A DNA stretch of 64,000 nt from Triatoma infestans. Taxonomy: Eukaryota; Arthropoda; Insecta; Hemiptera; Reduviidae. Location of the stretch: assembly GCA_011037195.1 (NCBI GenBank), contig JAAEAF010006598.1, positions 42,774 to 106,773 on the forward strand, written 5' to 3'. Positions 55,320 through 64,000 of the stretch are shown here, one piece after another (the stretch's first letter is position 1; each line of letters begins with the position of its first letter). A program made the translations under genes and the position numbers. The notes beneath the pieces are model-generated. The model saw nothing but the letters and a program-made list of their open reading frames with translations, searched no databases and had not been told where the DNA came from.

Positions 55320-55353
55320 GACTGAAGTTATTACCACTACTTAATGAACTTAG
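55320..55353 (+). CDS. form3: Formin microexon (34 nt)
   Basis: Acceptor TTTTTATTACAG (ending at 55319) and donor AG-GTAAGA (GT at 55354). With the leftover base of exon 40180-40339 it encodes G-LKLLPLLNEL plus the first two bases of an arginine-type codon. This gives the family motif RNEFIGLKLLPLLNELR across the 15-kb intron. In INF2-type formins the same position has GLQLLDxLxxLR, the final helix of the DID. The phases (1 in, 2 out) agree with the preceding exon, and no stop is present. Without the protein context it would be missed. The downstream exon was not found before the window ends. Confidence 0.85.
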
Positions 55354-55496
55354 GTAAGAATATTTTGAATTATAAAAGAAAAGTTTCTGTACTAGTGTAA
55401 AGAGCATTCAATGTTTTAAGTGTGAATGAGTGCTGTTTTGAGTGTGATGAACTAGTGTTCGCCGGTAGAGAAAATAAACTCAAATATTTGCAAATA

Positions 55497-56133
55497 TCAA
55501 CTACCTGCTGCTGGCGCTGATGAACTAGAGTTCGCCTTTAGAGAAGCGCAAGTAAAGCGAGCGACCTCCATAAAGTCTTTAAAATTCTTACCACTTTTCT
55601 TCAATTCTCTACAGTCTCCCGGCCAGTTCTCTCCCCTACTTATCAGCTTGAATTCCATATGGATTCTTGCCTCGTCGAGGGAAGGACACCAAGAGAACGT
55701 GATGCACCGTATCCCGTTCACCACATTCGCAATTCGGGGAATCTTCCAATCCCAGCTCAGAATTGAACTCCCCATGGCCCGTGAAGTATTGCGTTACGGT
55801 TTGGGACAGCTCCAGCCATCGTTTCGACAGTCTGTGATGCAGATTTGGGAAGAACTCCCTTTCTCTGCTTCATCCCAGCGCCTCTGCCACTTCCCAATCT
55901 CGTACTCTCGGATCTTTTTCTTTACTAGAGCAGGAGGCATCTAACTGAAAACTCCTGACCATCGAGGACAATCATCCCCCCTTTCTTATGCTTATGGGTA
56001 AGTGTTCTCATCTCCGCGAGGAGATCGAGCGGCAACACCCCAGCGACCACCGGTAAGGAGTCCGTGGAGGACGTCGCATAGGCCCTTGTTACAGAGCACA
56101 AAATGGCTAATGGTGCTACAGAGAAATAGGCTA
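55497..56133 (-). pseudogene. Non-LTR (R1-like) retrotransposon C-terminal fragment
   Basis: Minus strand from about 55755: SPNCECGERDTVHHVLL, then in a shifted frame CPSLDEARIHMEFKLISRGE, GDCRELKKSGKNFKDFMEVA. The CxC-G-x-x-D-T-x-x-H-V-L motif ends ORF2 of R1-like elements. It begins about 140 bp downstream of the formin microexon. Frameshift inside the motif. Confidence 0.65.
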
Positions 56134-56347
56134 TATAAAATTTCTAATAGACATACTGTGCGTAATAAGTAAAATGCAAAAATAAGCAAAATTTCCTTTT
56201 TTTCCCCGTAAAAAAAAATCTGCTAAACATTCGCATGACTTTTACTAATTCAGAAATTTTCTTCAAACTTAGAATTTTGTATACATTATCATTATTATTA
56301 ATGATAGACGGGCCTGAAGGCGCCAGTCCTAAGCCAATCTCAATCTC
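56134..56347 (+). repeat. Local duplication block 2, first copy (contains a Family A 5' tip)
   Basis: ATAAAATTTCTAATAGACAT through GCCAGTCCTAAGCCAATCTC, near-identical to 58048-58260. Includes ATCTGCTAAACATTCGCATG then ACTTTTACTAATTC, a Family A 5' tip. Confidence 0.9.
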
Positions 56348-57060
56348 TCTGGTTGCATCCGTAATAGACTGCCGCTGTACGACTGCACGTCAAGCCTCTC
56401 AGCCCATCAGGCAGCTGCGTACGTTGCAACATTCTCTATCACGCCCCTATAGATGATCAAACCCACGCAGGTCTTCAACCCCCCTCACCACGGACTACTC
56501 TTTTGATTCCCTGGTACAAGTTGAGACATCTGGAGGCAACCCGCTGAACATGGGGCTTAAAAGAAAGCTTCCAATCCAGCAGCACGTCCAGGAACTCAAA
56601 CATGGACTATTCTTTGTTCGTCCACCCTGATCCAGGGAGGATGACTGGGATGTAGTTTGCCTTTCATGTGCATCACTTTAGATTCTCAAACGAAATCTGT
56701 AACTTCTCCCCTTGACACTTTATTCGGGACACAATTGCGCTAGCACGCTCTTCTAACTCCCGACGAGAATTCCCATGGACAACTACTGCCAGGTCGTCAG
56801 CTATGCAACCGAATCACAATAACCTATTCTCTATATGCTCAAGCAATTCATCCATAACTAGGTTCCACAGCAACGGGCCCACCACCGAAACCCTGCGGAC
56901 AACCTTTGGTTAGTGGCCTTGAAATCTCGCCGGCTTGAATCACTAGCACCGCCACCCTTTGGGTAAGGTAGCTTTAAACTGATTTCAGAAGATTTGGCGG
57001 GCAATCTCTCCTTCTGAGTGACTCCAGTACAGTCGGCCACAAACCTTGTCAAGTTATAGA
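56348..57060 (-). pseudogene. Non-LTR retrotransposon reverse transcriptase fragment
   Basis: Minus strand: PLLWNLVMDELLEHIENRLL, then FGCIADDLAVVVHGNSRREL and ERASAIVSRIK, the RT palm with the catalytic ADD (about 56787-56795). Frames then shift through ESKE and later blocks toward 56348. IADD replaces the usual Y/F-ADD. Stops and frameshifts make it inactive. Its 3' untranslated end appears shared with the element at 58261-58920, implying an internal deletion. Confidence 0.7.
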
Positions 57061-57424
57061 ATAAATGTCTTTAGTCCGAAACTCTCATCTCTTCTAATCT
57101 GTCCAAGGTTGTCCAGTCCAACTTTTTTTTTCAGTTTGTGTGGAGGAATTCAGCCATCAGTCGCAGCAGACTAGCCAAAGCTCTTCAACTTATGGAGGCT
57201 TTCCTTACGTTATTCTTCTTGCAGTATACTCACATGTTCACCTCCTTCATTCTGAAGTCTAGCATTACTGATCTATCAGAATCATTCTTTCAATCAATCT
57301 ACTTCATTTGGTTTATTCTTGCAACTGTGTGAGACCCCTTTAACCAATCAAAAATGCTGTTATATAAAAAAACAGCCAACCGCAATATGGTTCAATGTTT
57401 TCTTTTTATTAATCTCTATTTAAT
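57061..57424. other. Unassigned sequence
   Basis: No motif recognised; may include more of the preceding RT fragment. Confidence 0.35.
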
Positions 57425-57572
57425 TTAATACACATTTAATTATAAAAGATAATGAAAATTTTAAAATTTAATAATCAATTAAACAAATAAACAATGAAAG
57501 AGATTGAATGATTACGATTAATTACAATTAAGTGAGAAAGATAATTACAATATCGATTCAATATTTACACCT
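57425..57572 (+). repeat. Local duplication block 1, second copy
   Basis: Near-identical to 55110-55241, with an extra 17 bases (ACGATTAATTACAATTA). Confidence 0.9.
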
Positions 57573-58047
57573 TACAAACAATACAATATTCCTCCCTTCT
57601 TCTTCACACACACCCCTCTCTCTTTATATACTATATATAAAACATGAACTATTTGTATATTGAGACAGTTTTCACTAGACCTACATATTTTATCAATTAC
57701 TAGTATTATCATTAGTTAGTAGTTACTCTATGTGTGACAGTGTTGGTGAGAGGATGAGATAATTACCAGAGAGAGAGAGAGAGAGAGCAAGGGCGAGTTC
57801 CAGTCTCTTCCGGCTCACTCACTTTCTCTCTCTATCACCAAGAAAATTAACTTTCCTTCCCGACATAATGGTGGGGAGAACTCAAATTACATAATTATTT
57901 ACTTAATGTATTATTAATATAATTATGTACTTTGAACCAGTTTTAATTCTAAATGATTATGATAAATTCTATATTTTTTCTTATTTATTTAACATATGCT
58001 CTGTATATTTTTTAAAAGTAAAGTCTACGCATTTTGATGATTTCCTA
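57573..58047. other. Unassigned sequence with (GA)n
   Basis: A GA tract at about 57769-57787 and TC-rich stretches. No gene. It occupies the place of the microexon relative to the first duplicated block. Confidence 0.45.
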
Positions 58048-58260
58048 CATAAAATTTCTAATAGACACACTATGCGTAATAAGTAAAATGCAAAAATAAG
58101 CAAAATTTCCTTTTTTTCCCCGTAAAAAACATCTGCTAAACATTCGCATGACTTTTACTAATTCAGAAATTTTCTTCAAACTTAGAATTTTGTATACATT
58201 ATCATTATTATTAATGATAGACGGGCCTGAAGGCGCCAGTCCTAAGCCAATCTCAATCTC
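58048..58260 (+). repeat. Local duplication block 2, second copy
   Basis: Near-identical to 56134-56347; diverges abruptly after CCAATCTCAATCTC. Confidence 0.9.
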
Positions 58261-58920
58261 CCTCTTAGCCCCCCAAGAAAAAGAAAGAAAAGCTATCCTA
58301 AGAAGCCTCCCCGAACAATCTACGAGTCTGACTGCAATATCTTAAGATATCTTTAAACTCCAACTCCTTCAACCATTCCCTTGGGAGTGTTGTCCTCCAA
58401 AAGATACAGAACCTCGTATTAGTGAAACGGGGCACCGACCTAGGTAGTAAGTAACTCCATCGTAACAATTCCGACAAAAAGGACAAGACGTGCTGCCGAA
58501 TTTGTGGAAATAGCTAGCCCACCAAACCCTGATCAATACATCAGAACCCTCAGTTGTATCCTACTCAGGGAGAATAGACACTTCACATCTCCCTGTCTTA
58601 TACCTTTTATAAATCTTTTAGCCTGGAGACACTCCTCCGTGGCCCGCCAATGCGTCTCCAATTCCGTTTTCCTCCACGTTTAATGGAACAATATAAATTA
58701 CTTAGTGACGGCTAATGCGGCTCGGGACCACAAAATGGTAGTTTGGATCCCATCTTAGCCAATTCATCCGCCCTTTCATTGCCTTCTATAATCGCATGTC
58801 CGGGTATGCAGAAGAGCTCTACTCTGCTCCTCTGAGCAAGGCCATTAAATTTTCTCCTTCTTTCACCCACTAGTTTAGTACTCCAGCACGACATATTCAA
58901 AGCAATTCCGGGTTCTATTG
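58261..58920 (-). pseudogene. Non-LTR retrotransposon RNase H and C-terminal fragment
   Basis: Minus strand from 58900: RSRVELFCIPGHAIIEGNER then ADELAKMGSKLPFCGPEP, the end of the RNase H domain (GH-x-x-I-E-GNE-x-ADELA). Further on, CPFCRNCYDGVTYYLGRCP and LKELEFKDILRYCSQTRRLF mark the C-terminal zinc motif. Several frameshifts. Resembles the fragment at 6600-7025. Confidence 0.75.
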
Positions 58921-59224
58921 ATCTTCAAAATCGACTGTTAGCAAAATATTCTAATTATTGTTTTAATATTATTAACATCCGTAAAATACTTCCCAAGTTT
59001 TTGCTTCACTCCTCTCGCCCTGAACCCATTTTAAAATCAGTTTTACCTTAAAGAAAGAAAATATTGGAAATAATAGTGGTAACTCTATACTGAGAATCAT
59101 ATGGTCCAGTAAGAACCCCTACAATTGTCCGTATGGCCGTATGTCCTGTAGTAAACCTGGGCGGCTAGCTATTAATAAATTTTTCGCTAGCCTCTGGTCT
59201 GGGGTTTCCACATTCACCATGCTT
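58921..59224. other. Unassigned sequence
   Basis: Includes a GC-balanced stretch (about 59100-59210). No motif recognised. Confidence 0.35.
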
Positions 59225-59405
59225 ATTTGGAACCATTTAAGAGAAAATCGCGAAAAAGGTAAAAGGAAACCATTAGTGAAGGCGCACTTTTGGTAGACAA
59301 ATTTTTGATAGAGACGAGCGAATCGAATCAGCGATCGATGTGATAACTAAACAGTATGTGAACTTTGTACTTCCGCTGATTTTTAGGGGTTGATTTTTTT
59401 TTTTT
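59225..59405 (+). repeat. Family A dispersed repeat, + fragment
   Basis: TTGGAACCATTTAAGAGAAA, GAAGGCGCACTTTTGGTAGA, GAACTTTGTACTTCCGCTGA. Confidence 0.6.
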
Positions 59406-59512
59406 TTTGGTCACATAATTAATTGTATGCATACACATAATCATCAGAGATTATACAAACAATATAATCTTCAGAGATTGATCAACATTCAACACCACCT
59501 GCCATCTAGATA

Positions 59513-59725
59513 TTGAAGTTTAAAAAAAAACACACATACGGCATTTCATTAAATGAGTGGTTGAACGAGATTGTGATGTTTAAATTTAGATACGACCTTG
59601 ATTTTGATAAAACGAAAAGAAAAACATTGAGAAGAGTGCTTCAAGTGTTTGAGGACACTTTATCAGGTTTCTATACCTCATATATGGAATATTTATCGCA
59701 AAATTACATCATGCTTCACATCTAA
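59513..59725 (+). CDS. Unrecognised 70-codon open frame
   Basis: An uninterrupted frame with a charged, structured-looking sequence (KTKRKTLRRVLQVFEDTLSG, FYTSYMEYLSQNYIM), unlike the low-complexity frames around it. No signal peptide, zinc motif or known domain was recognised. It lies just upstream of a minus Family A copy, and no splice sites that would join it to the formin were found. It may be a chance frame or a piece of an unknown element. Confidence 0.2.
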   Translation: MKFKKKHTYGISLNEWLNEIVMFKFRYDLDFDKTKRKTLRRVLQVFEDTLSGFYTSYMEYLSQNYIMLHI

Positions 59726-59794
59726 TTAAGTGAAAAACTTATGCGTCATTTTCTTAAAGTTATAATTAACAAATTTTCTTTAAACATCGACTTT

Positions 59795-60090
59795 TTCACT
59801 TTCTCTTACTCTTAGTAGCAGTAAGTATTGCGATCTGTCAGATTTTCGAAATTGAGTTTCCACCGGAATACATGTTTTGAGAAGTACGAAAACATGAAGA
59901 AGCTCAAGCATAATATTCCTTTTAGACTTCTTCATCGCATCCCTTCAACCGCAAGTGTGAATGATTTTTTTTTTCCCAGTTTTTCGCAATTTTCCCCAAA
60001 AATGGCTCCAATGATTTTGGCTTTGAGACTTCGCAAAGTAACTGTAAACCTATTATTGCAACACATTCAAGCACTAAAAACCCCCCTACA
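59795..60090 (-). repeat. Family A dispersed repeat, - copy (3' part)
   Basis: TTTCACTTTCTCTTACTCTT, CAGTAAGTATTGCGATCTGT, GAAATTGAGTTTCCACCGGA, AAAATGGCTCCAATGATTTT. (GT)n absent. Confidence 0.8.
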
Positions 60091-60169
60091 ATATTATATT
60101 CAGAGCAATTACTAATTTATTAAAATTCTAGGTTTCGAAGCAAATTTGGCGTTTATAATGGTAATCATT

Positions 60170-60533
60170 ATAGATCATTACAAATCTAAACAACATTATT
60201 TAGATGGTAGAATTGTTTAATAAACTGAAATAACACTTTAGATGAAAACCTAACCCCACCCATCCCCCATAACTGCCCTTAAATGAATTTTTCCAGAGAA
60301 ACATTACAAATAAAAGTTGTAGCTCTTTGTATGTGTACTTGATATTCCAAGTTTGAAGAAAATCGTCGGAGCCATTTCTGAGAAAAGCGCAAAAAAGTAA
60401 AAAAAAACAAATAAAATGGTACTTCCGGTTGAGGAATTTTGACAGATGATTCACTGTCAGATGCCATGGTGATACCTAAATGGAATATCAAGTTTCAACT
60501 TTCTACGGTTTTTCGTTTTTGAGCTATGCTGTT

Positions 60534-60580
<47 letters not shown>

Positions 60581-60692
60581 TACTTTTTTGGACTCAGAGG
60601 TCCTCGAAACAGATATTTCCGGTGAAAACGCGATATCGAAAATTTGACACGTTTACAATACTTCCTCTTACTAGGAATAAGAGAATGCAAAA
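60170..60692 (+). repeat. Family A dispersed repeat, + copy with (CA)n
   Basis: ACATTACAAATAAAAGTTGT, GAAGAAAATCGTCGGAGCCA, TGGTACTTCCGGTTGAGGAA, GAGCTATGCTGTTCACATAC, (CA)n (about 60540-60578), TTTCCGGTGAAAACGCGATA, terminal CTTCCTCTTACTAGGAATAA. Confidence 0.9.
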
Positions 60693-61378
60693 ATAAAAGT
60701 GAAAAGAGCGTTTATCTATGCACCAAGCTATCCAAGTTTAAAAATAATCGTAACCGTTTTCGAGAAAATTCCTAAAAAACTCAAAAAATTACTCTATAAA
60801 AATCTCGTTTCCGGTTAACCGATTTTCTTCAAATTTGAAATTCTGTCAATACTTCTAATGGATACTAAATATTATGTAGGGCAGTAAAAACCATATATTA
60901 TACTGAGATGGTACTTTAGAGGAAAGCATAACGCTACTGTTCCCTCCCTAACACCCCCAAAAAATCAACTTTCCCGAGAAAAATGTTTCACTTAAAACTT
61001 GATAGGTATTTACATGTGTAGATAATATACAGAAGTTTAAAGAAAATAGTTGGAATCGTTTTCGAGAAAATCACGAAAAACTGAAGAAAAAAAAATTCAG
61101 TAAAGTGGCACTTCCGGTTGATGGATTTTGTCAGAAATTTTCGTGTCTAATGCGGTGGTAGTTAACTTAACGGAATACCAAGTTAAGAGCTTACTGCATC
61201 TTCTCGGTTTTGAGAAATTCTGTTAAAACATACACTCAAATACGGATCCATTCACTGAAAACATTTCTTTCGTATTCAGGTGGCCCCAAATTATGTATTT
61301 CCGGTGAAAACTGATTTTCGTAAATCTGGCTCGATCGCATTATTTCCACTAACTAGGAGGAGTAAGATAGAGTAAAAA
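60693..61378 (+). repeat. Family A dispersed repeat, + copy abutting the previous one
   Basis: Starts within subunit 1 directly after the previous copy's end. Has TTTCCGGTTAACCGATTTTC, ACTTTAGAGGAAAGC, TGGCACTTCCGGTTGATGGA, GTGTCTAATGCGGTGG, TTTCCGGTGAAAACTGATTT and the 3' end CTCGATCGCATTATTTCCAC. Confidence 0.9.
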
Positions 61379-61427
61379 TATCAGTAGAATAAACTTTAGC
61401 CAGTGGTGGAGGCAATGGTGTATCATG

Positions 61428-61465
<38 letters not shown>

Positions 61466-61674
61466 GCTGACTATGTGATTGCCCGTAACGCCAGGATATA
61501 AAGAGATCTCCAGAGGGAATATGATGGAACAGCAGTTAGTAGTGGAGTGTATATGTTACAAACTATTCCCTTCACATTACTATAAATATACCACACTGGC
61601 TCCACGGCCACCGGAAGCGCTGCTGTTGCTGTGTCAGTCAGTCACTTCAAGCCTTTTGACCGAAACTTTATCCC

Positions 61675-61731
<57 letters not shown>

Positions 61732-61892
61732 TAATATTACTATGATTTTTAACTATTTAATTAAAAGATTTTCCTCACAGCTTTCTATATCACTAATTCC
61801 GAGTTAATGCCATGATCAGCTAATTAATTACTTTCATATAAAACAGACGTGTTATCTGATTGAATATTATTAAACGTAGCTGCTATTTATCT
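61379..61892. repeat. Spacer with (CA)n and compound (TA)n(GA)n microsatellites
   Basis: (CA)n at about 61429-61460, (TA)n at about 61674-61700 running into (GA)n to about 61728. No gene seen. Confidence 0.7.
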
Positions 61893-61990
61893 ACAAAAAA
61901 AAAAGTGATGTGAAACACTCACATGATTTTCTCTTACTCCAATTTACATAGTTACATAGTCTCTCTGTACATAGCGAACTCTAATACATA
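61893..61990 (+). repeat. Family A 5' tip, + fragment
   Basis: GTGATGTGAAACACTCACAT then GATTTTCTCTTACTCCAATT. The rest of the copy is lost or displaced by the foldback element. Confidence 0.75.
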
Positions 61991-62350
61991 ACCCTTCTTT
62001 GTAATATAATTTATAGTTTATGTTGTTGCAACAAACTAGATTTTGATTGAATTAGCTCATCGTGGAATACCATCTTTATAGTAAGTACTCTTTCTAATAC
62101 ATTGTGGACTGCGCCACCTACATAAAATTAAGGGCAATAAAATGAATAGCTAAAAACTCCAGGTCTAACCAAAGTTTTTCTGAATATTATGAATTCATTG
62201 AAGAAATTTTTGTGGGTGTTTAACATCAATTTTATTTTGTCCCACTAATATAAACGACACAATACAAACTTACATTGGGATCTTGCATTTCTGCCTAATT
62301 CTCAGAGGTGTGAAATGTGGGTATATGTTAGGCCAATCAGAAATTTACAA

Positions 62351-62470
62351 ACGCATCCTGAAGATGGGCGAACGCCCGAAACTGGTCGTTGACCACAAAA
62401 TGAAGCAGGCTATCACCGAAAATGTCTCTGATGCTTTCCAGCTCTGCGTAACCAACCACCACAACATAAT
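62351..62470 (+). repeat. Ribozyme-bearing unit, + copy (5' truncated)
   Basis: Starts at ACGCATCC just before the ribozyme motif and continues ACCACAAAATGAAGCAGGCT, ATCACCGAAAATGTCTCTGA, TGCTTTCCAGCTCTGCGTAA, ending CCAACCACCACAACATAA. Confidence 0.85.
62353..62394 (+). ncRNA. Hammerhead ribozyme-like motif
   Basis: CATC (62354-62357), CTGAAGA (62358-62364), stem II GGGCG-AA-CGCCC (perfect), GAA (62378-62380), ACTGGT (62381-62386), C (62387), GTTG (62388-62391). The core is complete; stem III becomes a G-U-containing near-palindrome and stem I has one T-T mismatch. Confidence 0.6.
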
Positions 62471-62775
62471 ATTTTCTTTTTTATATTAATGTGAGCTATA
62501 TAGAAAAAATTCAAAATTTGTATACCATTGTTGAAAGAGAGAGCAAAAGAATTAGGCAGAAATGATTCAATGTAAGTCCGCCATTTTATATTTGGCCGTT
62601 TATGCTAATAGAACAAAATAAAATTTATGTTAAACACCCACAAAATTGTCCCGAAGGAATTCAAAATATGTAACTAAAAACTTTTCTTAGGCCTAGAGTA
62701 TTTAGCTATTCATTATATTGTCCTCAAGTTTATGTATGTGGCGCAGTCCACAATATATTGAAAGAGTATTAACTG

Positions 62776-63527
62776 CGAAAAGGCCAATTTTCTTCACACT
62801 TATAATTCTTATTAATGTTTACAAATTTTTATGGAGAAAATCACAAATAGTGAAAAACCTATTTAGTAAAGTCACAATTCCGCTAACCGATTTTTTCAAA
62901 CCGGGAGATGTATAATTTAATTAATATTATTTACTTGACAGAATTGTATAGCTCATTGTTGAACTGGAATAGCACATTAAAGTGTACTATTGCCCCACCC
63001 CTCCCCCAAACGTGACCTTATCTGAATTTTTCCAGAGAAATATTATAAATAAAAGTTGTAGCTCTTTGTATGTCCAATGTATACCATATTTGAAGAAAGC
63101 CGTTGGAGCCGTATACAAAAACTTAAAACTCATTTACTAAAGTGGCAAAGTAAAAGCACTTCCGGTCATCCGATTTTTTCAAACTCGAAATTTCAACTAT
63201 ATATTTAATTCTAATTAACATGATCTAGATGACAGAATTGTCTAATCAACTGAAATAGCACTTTAGAGAAAGCCGTAACTCCACCCTTCCCCCAAACGTA
63301 CCCTTAAATGATTTTTTTTTCGGAGAAATGTTTCAAATAAAAGTTGTAGCTCTTTGTATGTGTAGAGTTGATGTACCTAGTTTCAAGATAATCGTCTGAG
63401 CCATTACTGAGAAAATTGCAAAAAAGTAAAAAACCAACTAGTAAAGTGGTACTTCCGAAATTTTGACAGAAAAACTTAATATCAAATTTCAACTTTCTAC
63501 GGTTTTCCTTTTTGAGCTATGCTGTTC

Positions 63528-63562
<35 letters not shown>

Positions 63563-63735
63563 GCACCCACACACACACACACACAACGCAACACACACAC
63601 ACACACACACACATAGACCATTTTCTAAAAACCACTTTTTTGGCCTCAGGGAACCTCAAAACGGATATTTCCGGTGAAAACTCGATATTGAAAATTTGAC
63701 ACGATTACAATACTTCCTCTTACTAGAGTAAGAGA
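62776..63735 (+). repeat. Family A dispersed repeat, long + copy with three subunits and (CA)n
   Basis: Three subunits: ACAATTCCGCTAACCGATTT (62874), TTATAAATAAAAGTTGTAGC with AGCACTTCCGGTCATCCGAT (63045-63180), and TTTCAAATAAAAGTTGTAGC (63331) leading to the (CA)n tract (63536-63614), TTTCCGGTGAAAACTCGATA and the terminal hairpin CTTACTAGAGTAAGAGAAAG. Confidence 0.9.
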
Positions 63736-63738
63736 AAG

Positions 63739-63961
63739 TAAAAAAAAATCTGGTGTTAAACATATACTACTTTTTCTTACTGCAATTTACGAGGTTATAA
63801 TTCGAAATTTTTTCATTCTTATATTTCTTACTAAATATTTACTTATCTTCAACATTATATCAAAGAATTTTTATAAAACGACTATTTTTTGACGGAACGA
63901 AACCTCCCCAGCTCCCGCAGAACCCCATTAAAATCAATTTTCCCGGAATCTAACCAGAGAG

Positions 63962-63965
<4 letters not shown>
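63739..63965 (+). repeat. Family A dispersed repeat, + copy (5' part), directly adjoining the previous copy
   Basis: Starts TCTGGTGTTAAACATATACT three bases after the previous copy's poly-A end, then TTTTTCTTACTGCAATTTAC and the C-rich run. It breaks into a (CT)n tract. Confidence 0.75.

Positions 63966-64000
<35 letters not shown>
63966..64000 (+). repeat. (CT)n microsatellite at the window edge
   Basis: Pure CT dinucleotide run reaching the end of the sequence. Confidence 0.98.

Larger units (their letters stand above)
62078..62775. mobile_element. Foldback (long inverted repeat) element enclosing a ribozyme-bearing unit
   Basis: Imperfect inverted arms of about 215 bp: about 62078-62300 and 62548-62775. 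Shared blocks include ATTGTGGACTGCGCCACCTA (left) against its inverse on the right, AATGAATAGCTAAA, TTTGTGGGTGTTTAACAT, AATTTTATTTTGT and ATTTCTGCCTAATTCT. The loop holds the unit at 62351-62470. No coding capacity. The exact ends and target duplication are unclear. Confidence 0.7.

Noticed and set aside
59630..59660. LQVFEDTL as the next formin exon
   Set aside because: The resemblance to the formin DID end is only a few residues and there is no acceptor or donor site in the right phase.
61479..61745. 88-codon open frame
   Set aside because: Its C-terminal part is a (TA)n(GA)n microsatellite translation and the rest has no domain.

Overview
The window reads as nuclear, non-coding sequence of an insect or closely related arthropod. 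It is AT-rich, split-gene DNA. The one host gene found has GT-AG introns, and nearly everything else is transposable-element debris: several non-LTR retrotransposon types, an RTE-type element, a Ty3/Gypsy LTR element, a Tc1/mariner-type DNA transposon, foldback elements and one very abundant dispersed repeat. There are no bacterial-type operons, and no tRNA, rRNA or CRISPR array was found.

Host gene: three exons on the + strand (39961-40076, 40180-40339, 55320-55353) join in phase. They encode about 103 residues of the N-terminal armadillo (DID/FH3) region of a formin of the INF2 / insect Formin3 type. The second intron is about 15 kb and contains a whole Gypsy element in antisense orientation. 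The last exon is a 34-nt microexon. The 5' and 3' exons of the gene were not found here.

Layout: 1-2.0 kb, two unrelated non-LTR fragments. 2.2-3.6 kb, a Tc1/mariner-like element with a 625-base N gap. 3.7-19.4 kb, mostly copies of the dispersed repeat called Family A here. 19.4-20.7 kb, a dead RTE element. 20.7-39.9 kb, Family A copies, a non-LTR tail, a ribozyme-bearing palindromic insertion (32.1-32.4 kb) and a Jockey-type fragment. 40-43.8 kb, formin exons and Family A. 43.85-50.53 kb, the Gypsy element, with a second, rearranged LTR element nested in its integrase. 50.5-59 kb, non-LTR fragments, the formin microexon and a local duplication. 59-64 kb, Family A, a foldback element with another ribozyme-like motif, and microsatellites.

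Family A covers roughly a third of the window by hand-set boundaries (more than 40 full or partial copies on both strands). A full + copy begins near TCTGGTGTGAAACACTCAC and the motif GACTTTCTCTTACTCC. It contains two or three diverged tandem subunits of about 250-300 bp, each carrying an AAATAAAAGTGATAGG block, a TTTAAAGAAAATCGTTGGA block and a CACTTCCGGTT block. It often has a (CA)n tract at a fixed place, and it ends in a hairpin of the type CTTCCTCTTAC...GTAAGAGGAAG. It shows no coding capacity.

The most interesting system is a small dispersed unit (about 150 bp) that carries a hammerhead-ribozyme-like core (CTGAAGA ... GAA-ACCGGT-C). It occurs at 32.1-32.4 kb (head-to-head pair with a 15-bp target duplication), 53.6 kb (core broken) and 62.35 kb, with a core-less relative at 5.3 kb. 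It resembles the short-stem-III hammerheads known from Penelope-like elements and retrozymes. Copy boundaries throughout are by eye and accurate to about 10-30 bases unless stated otherwise.
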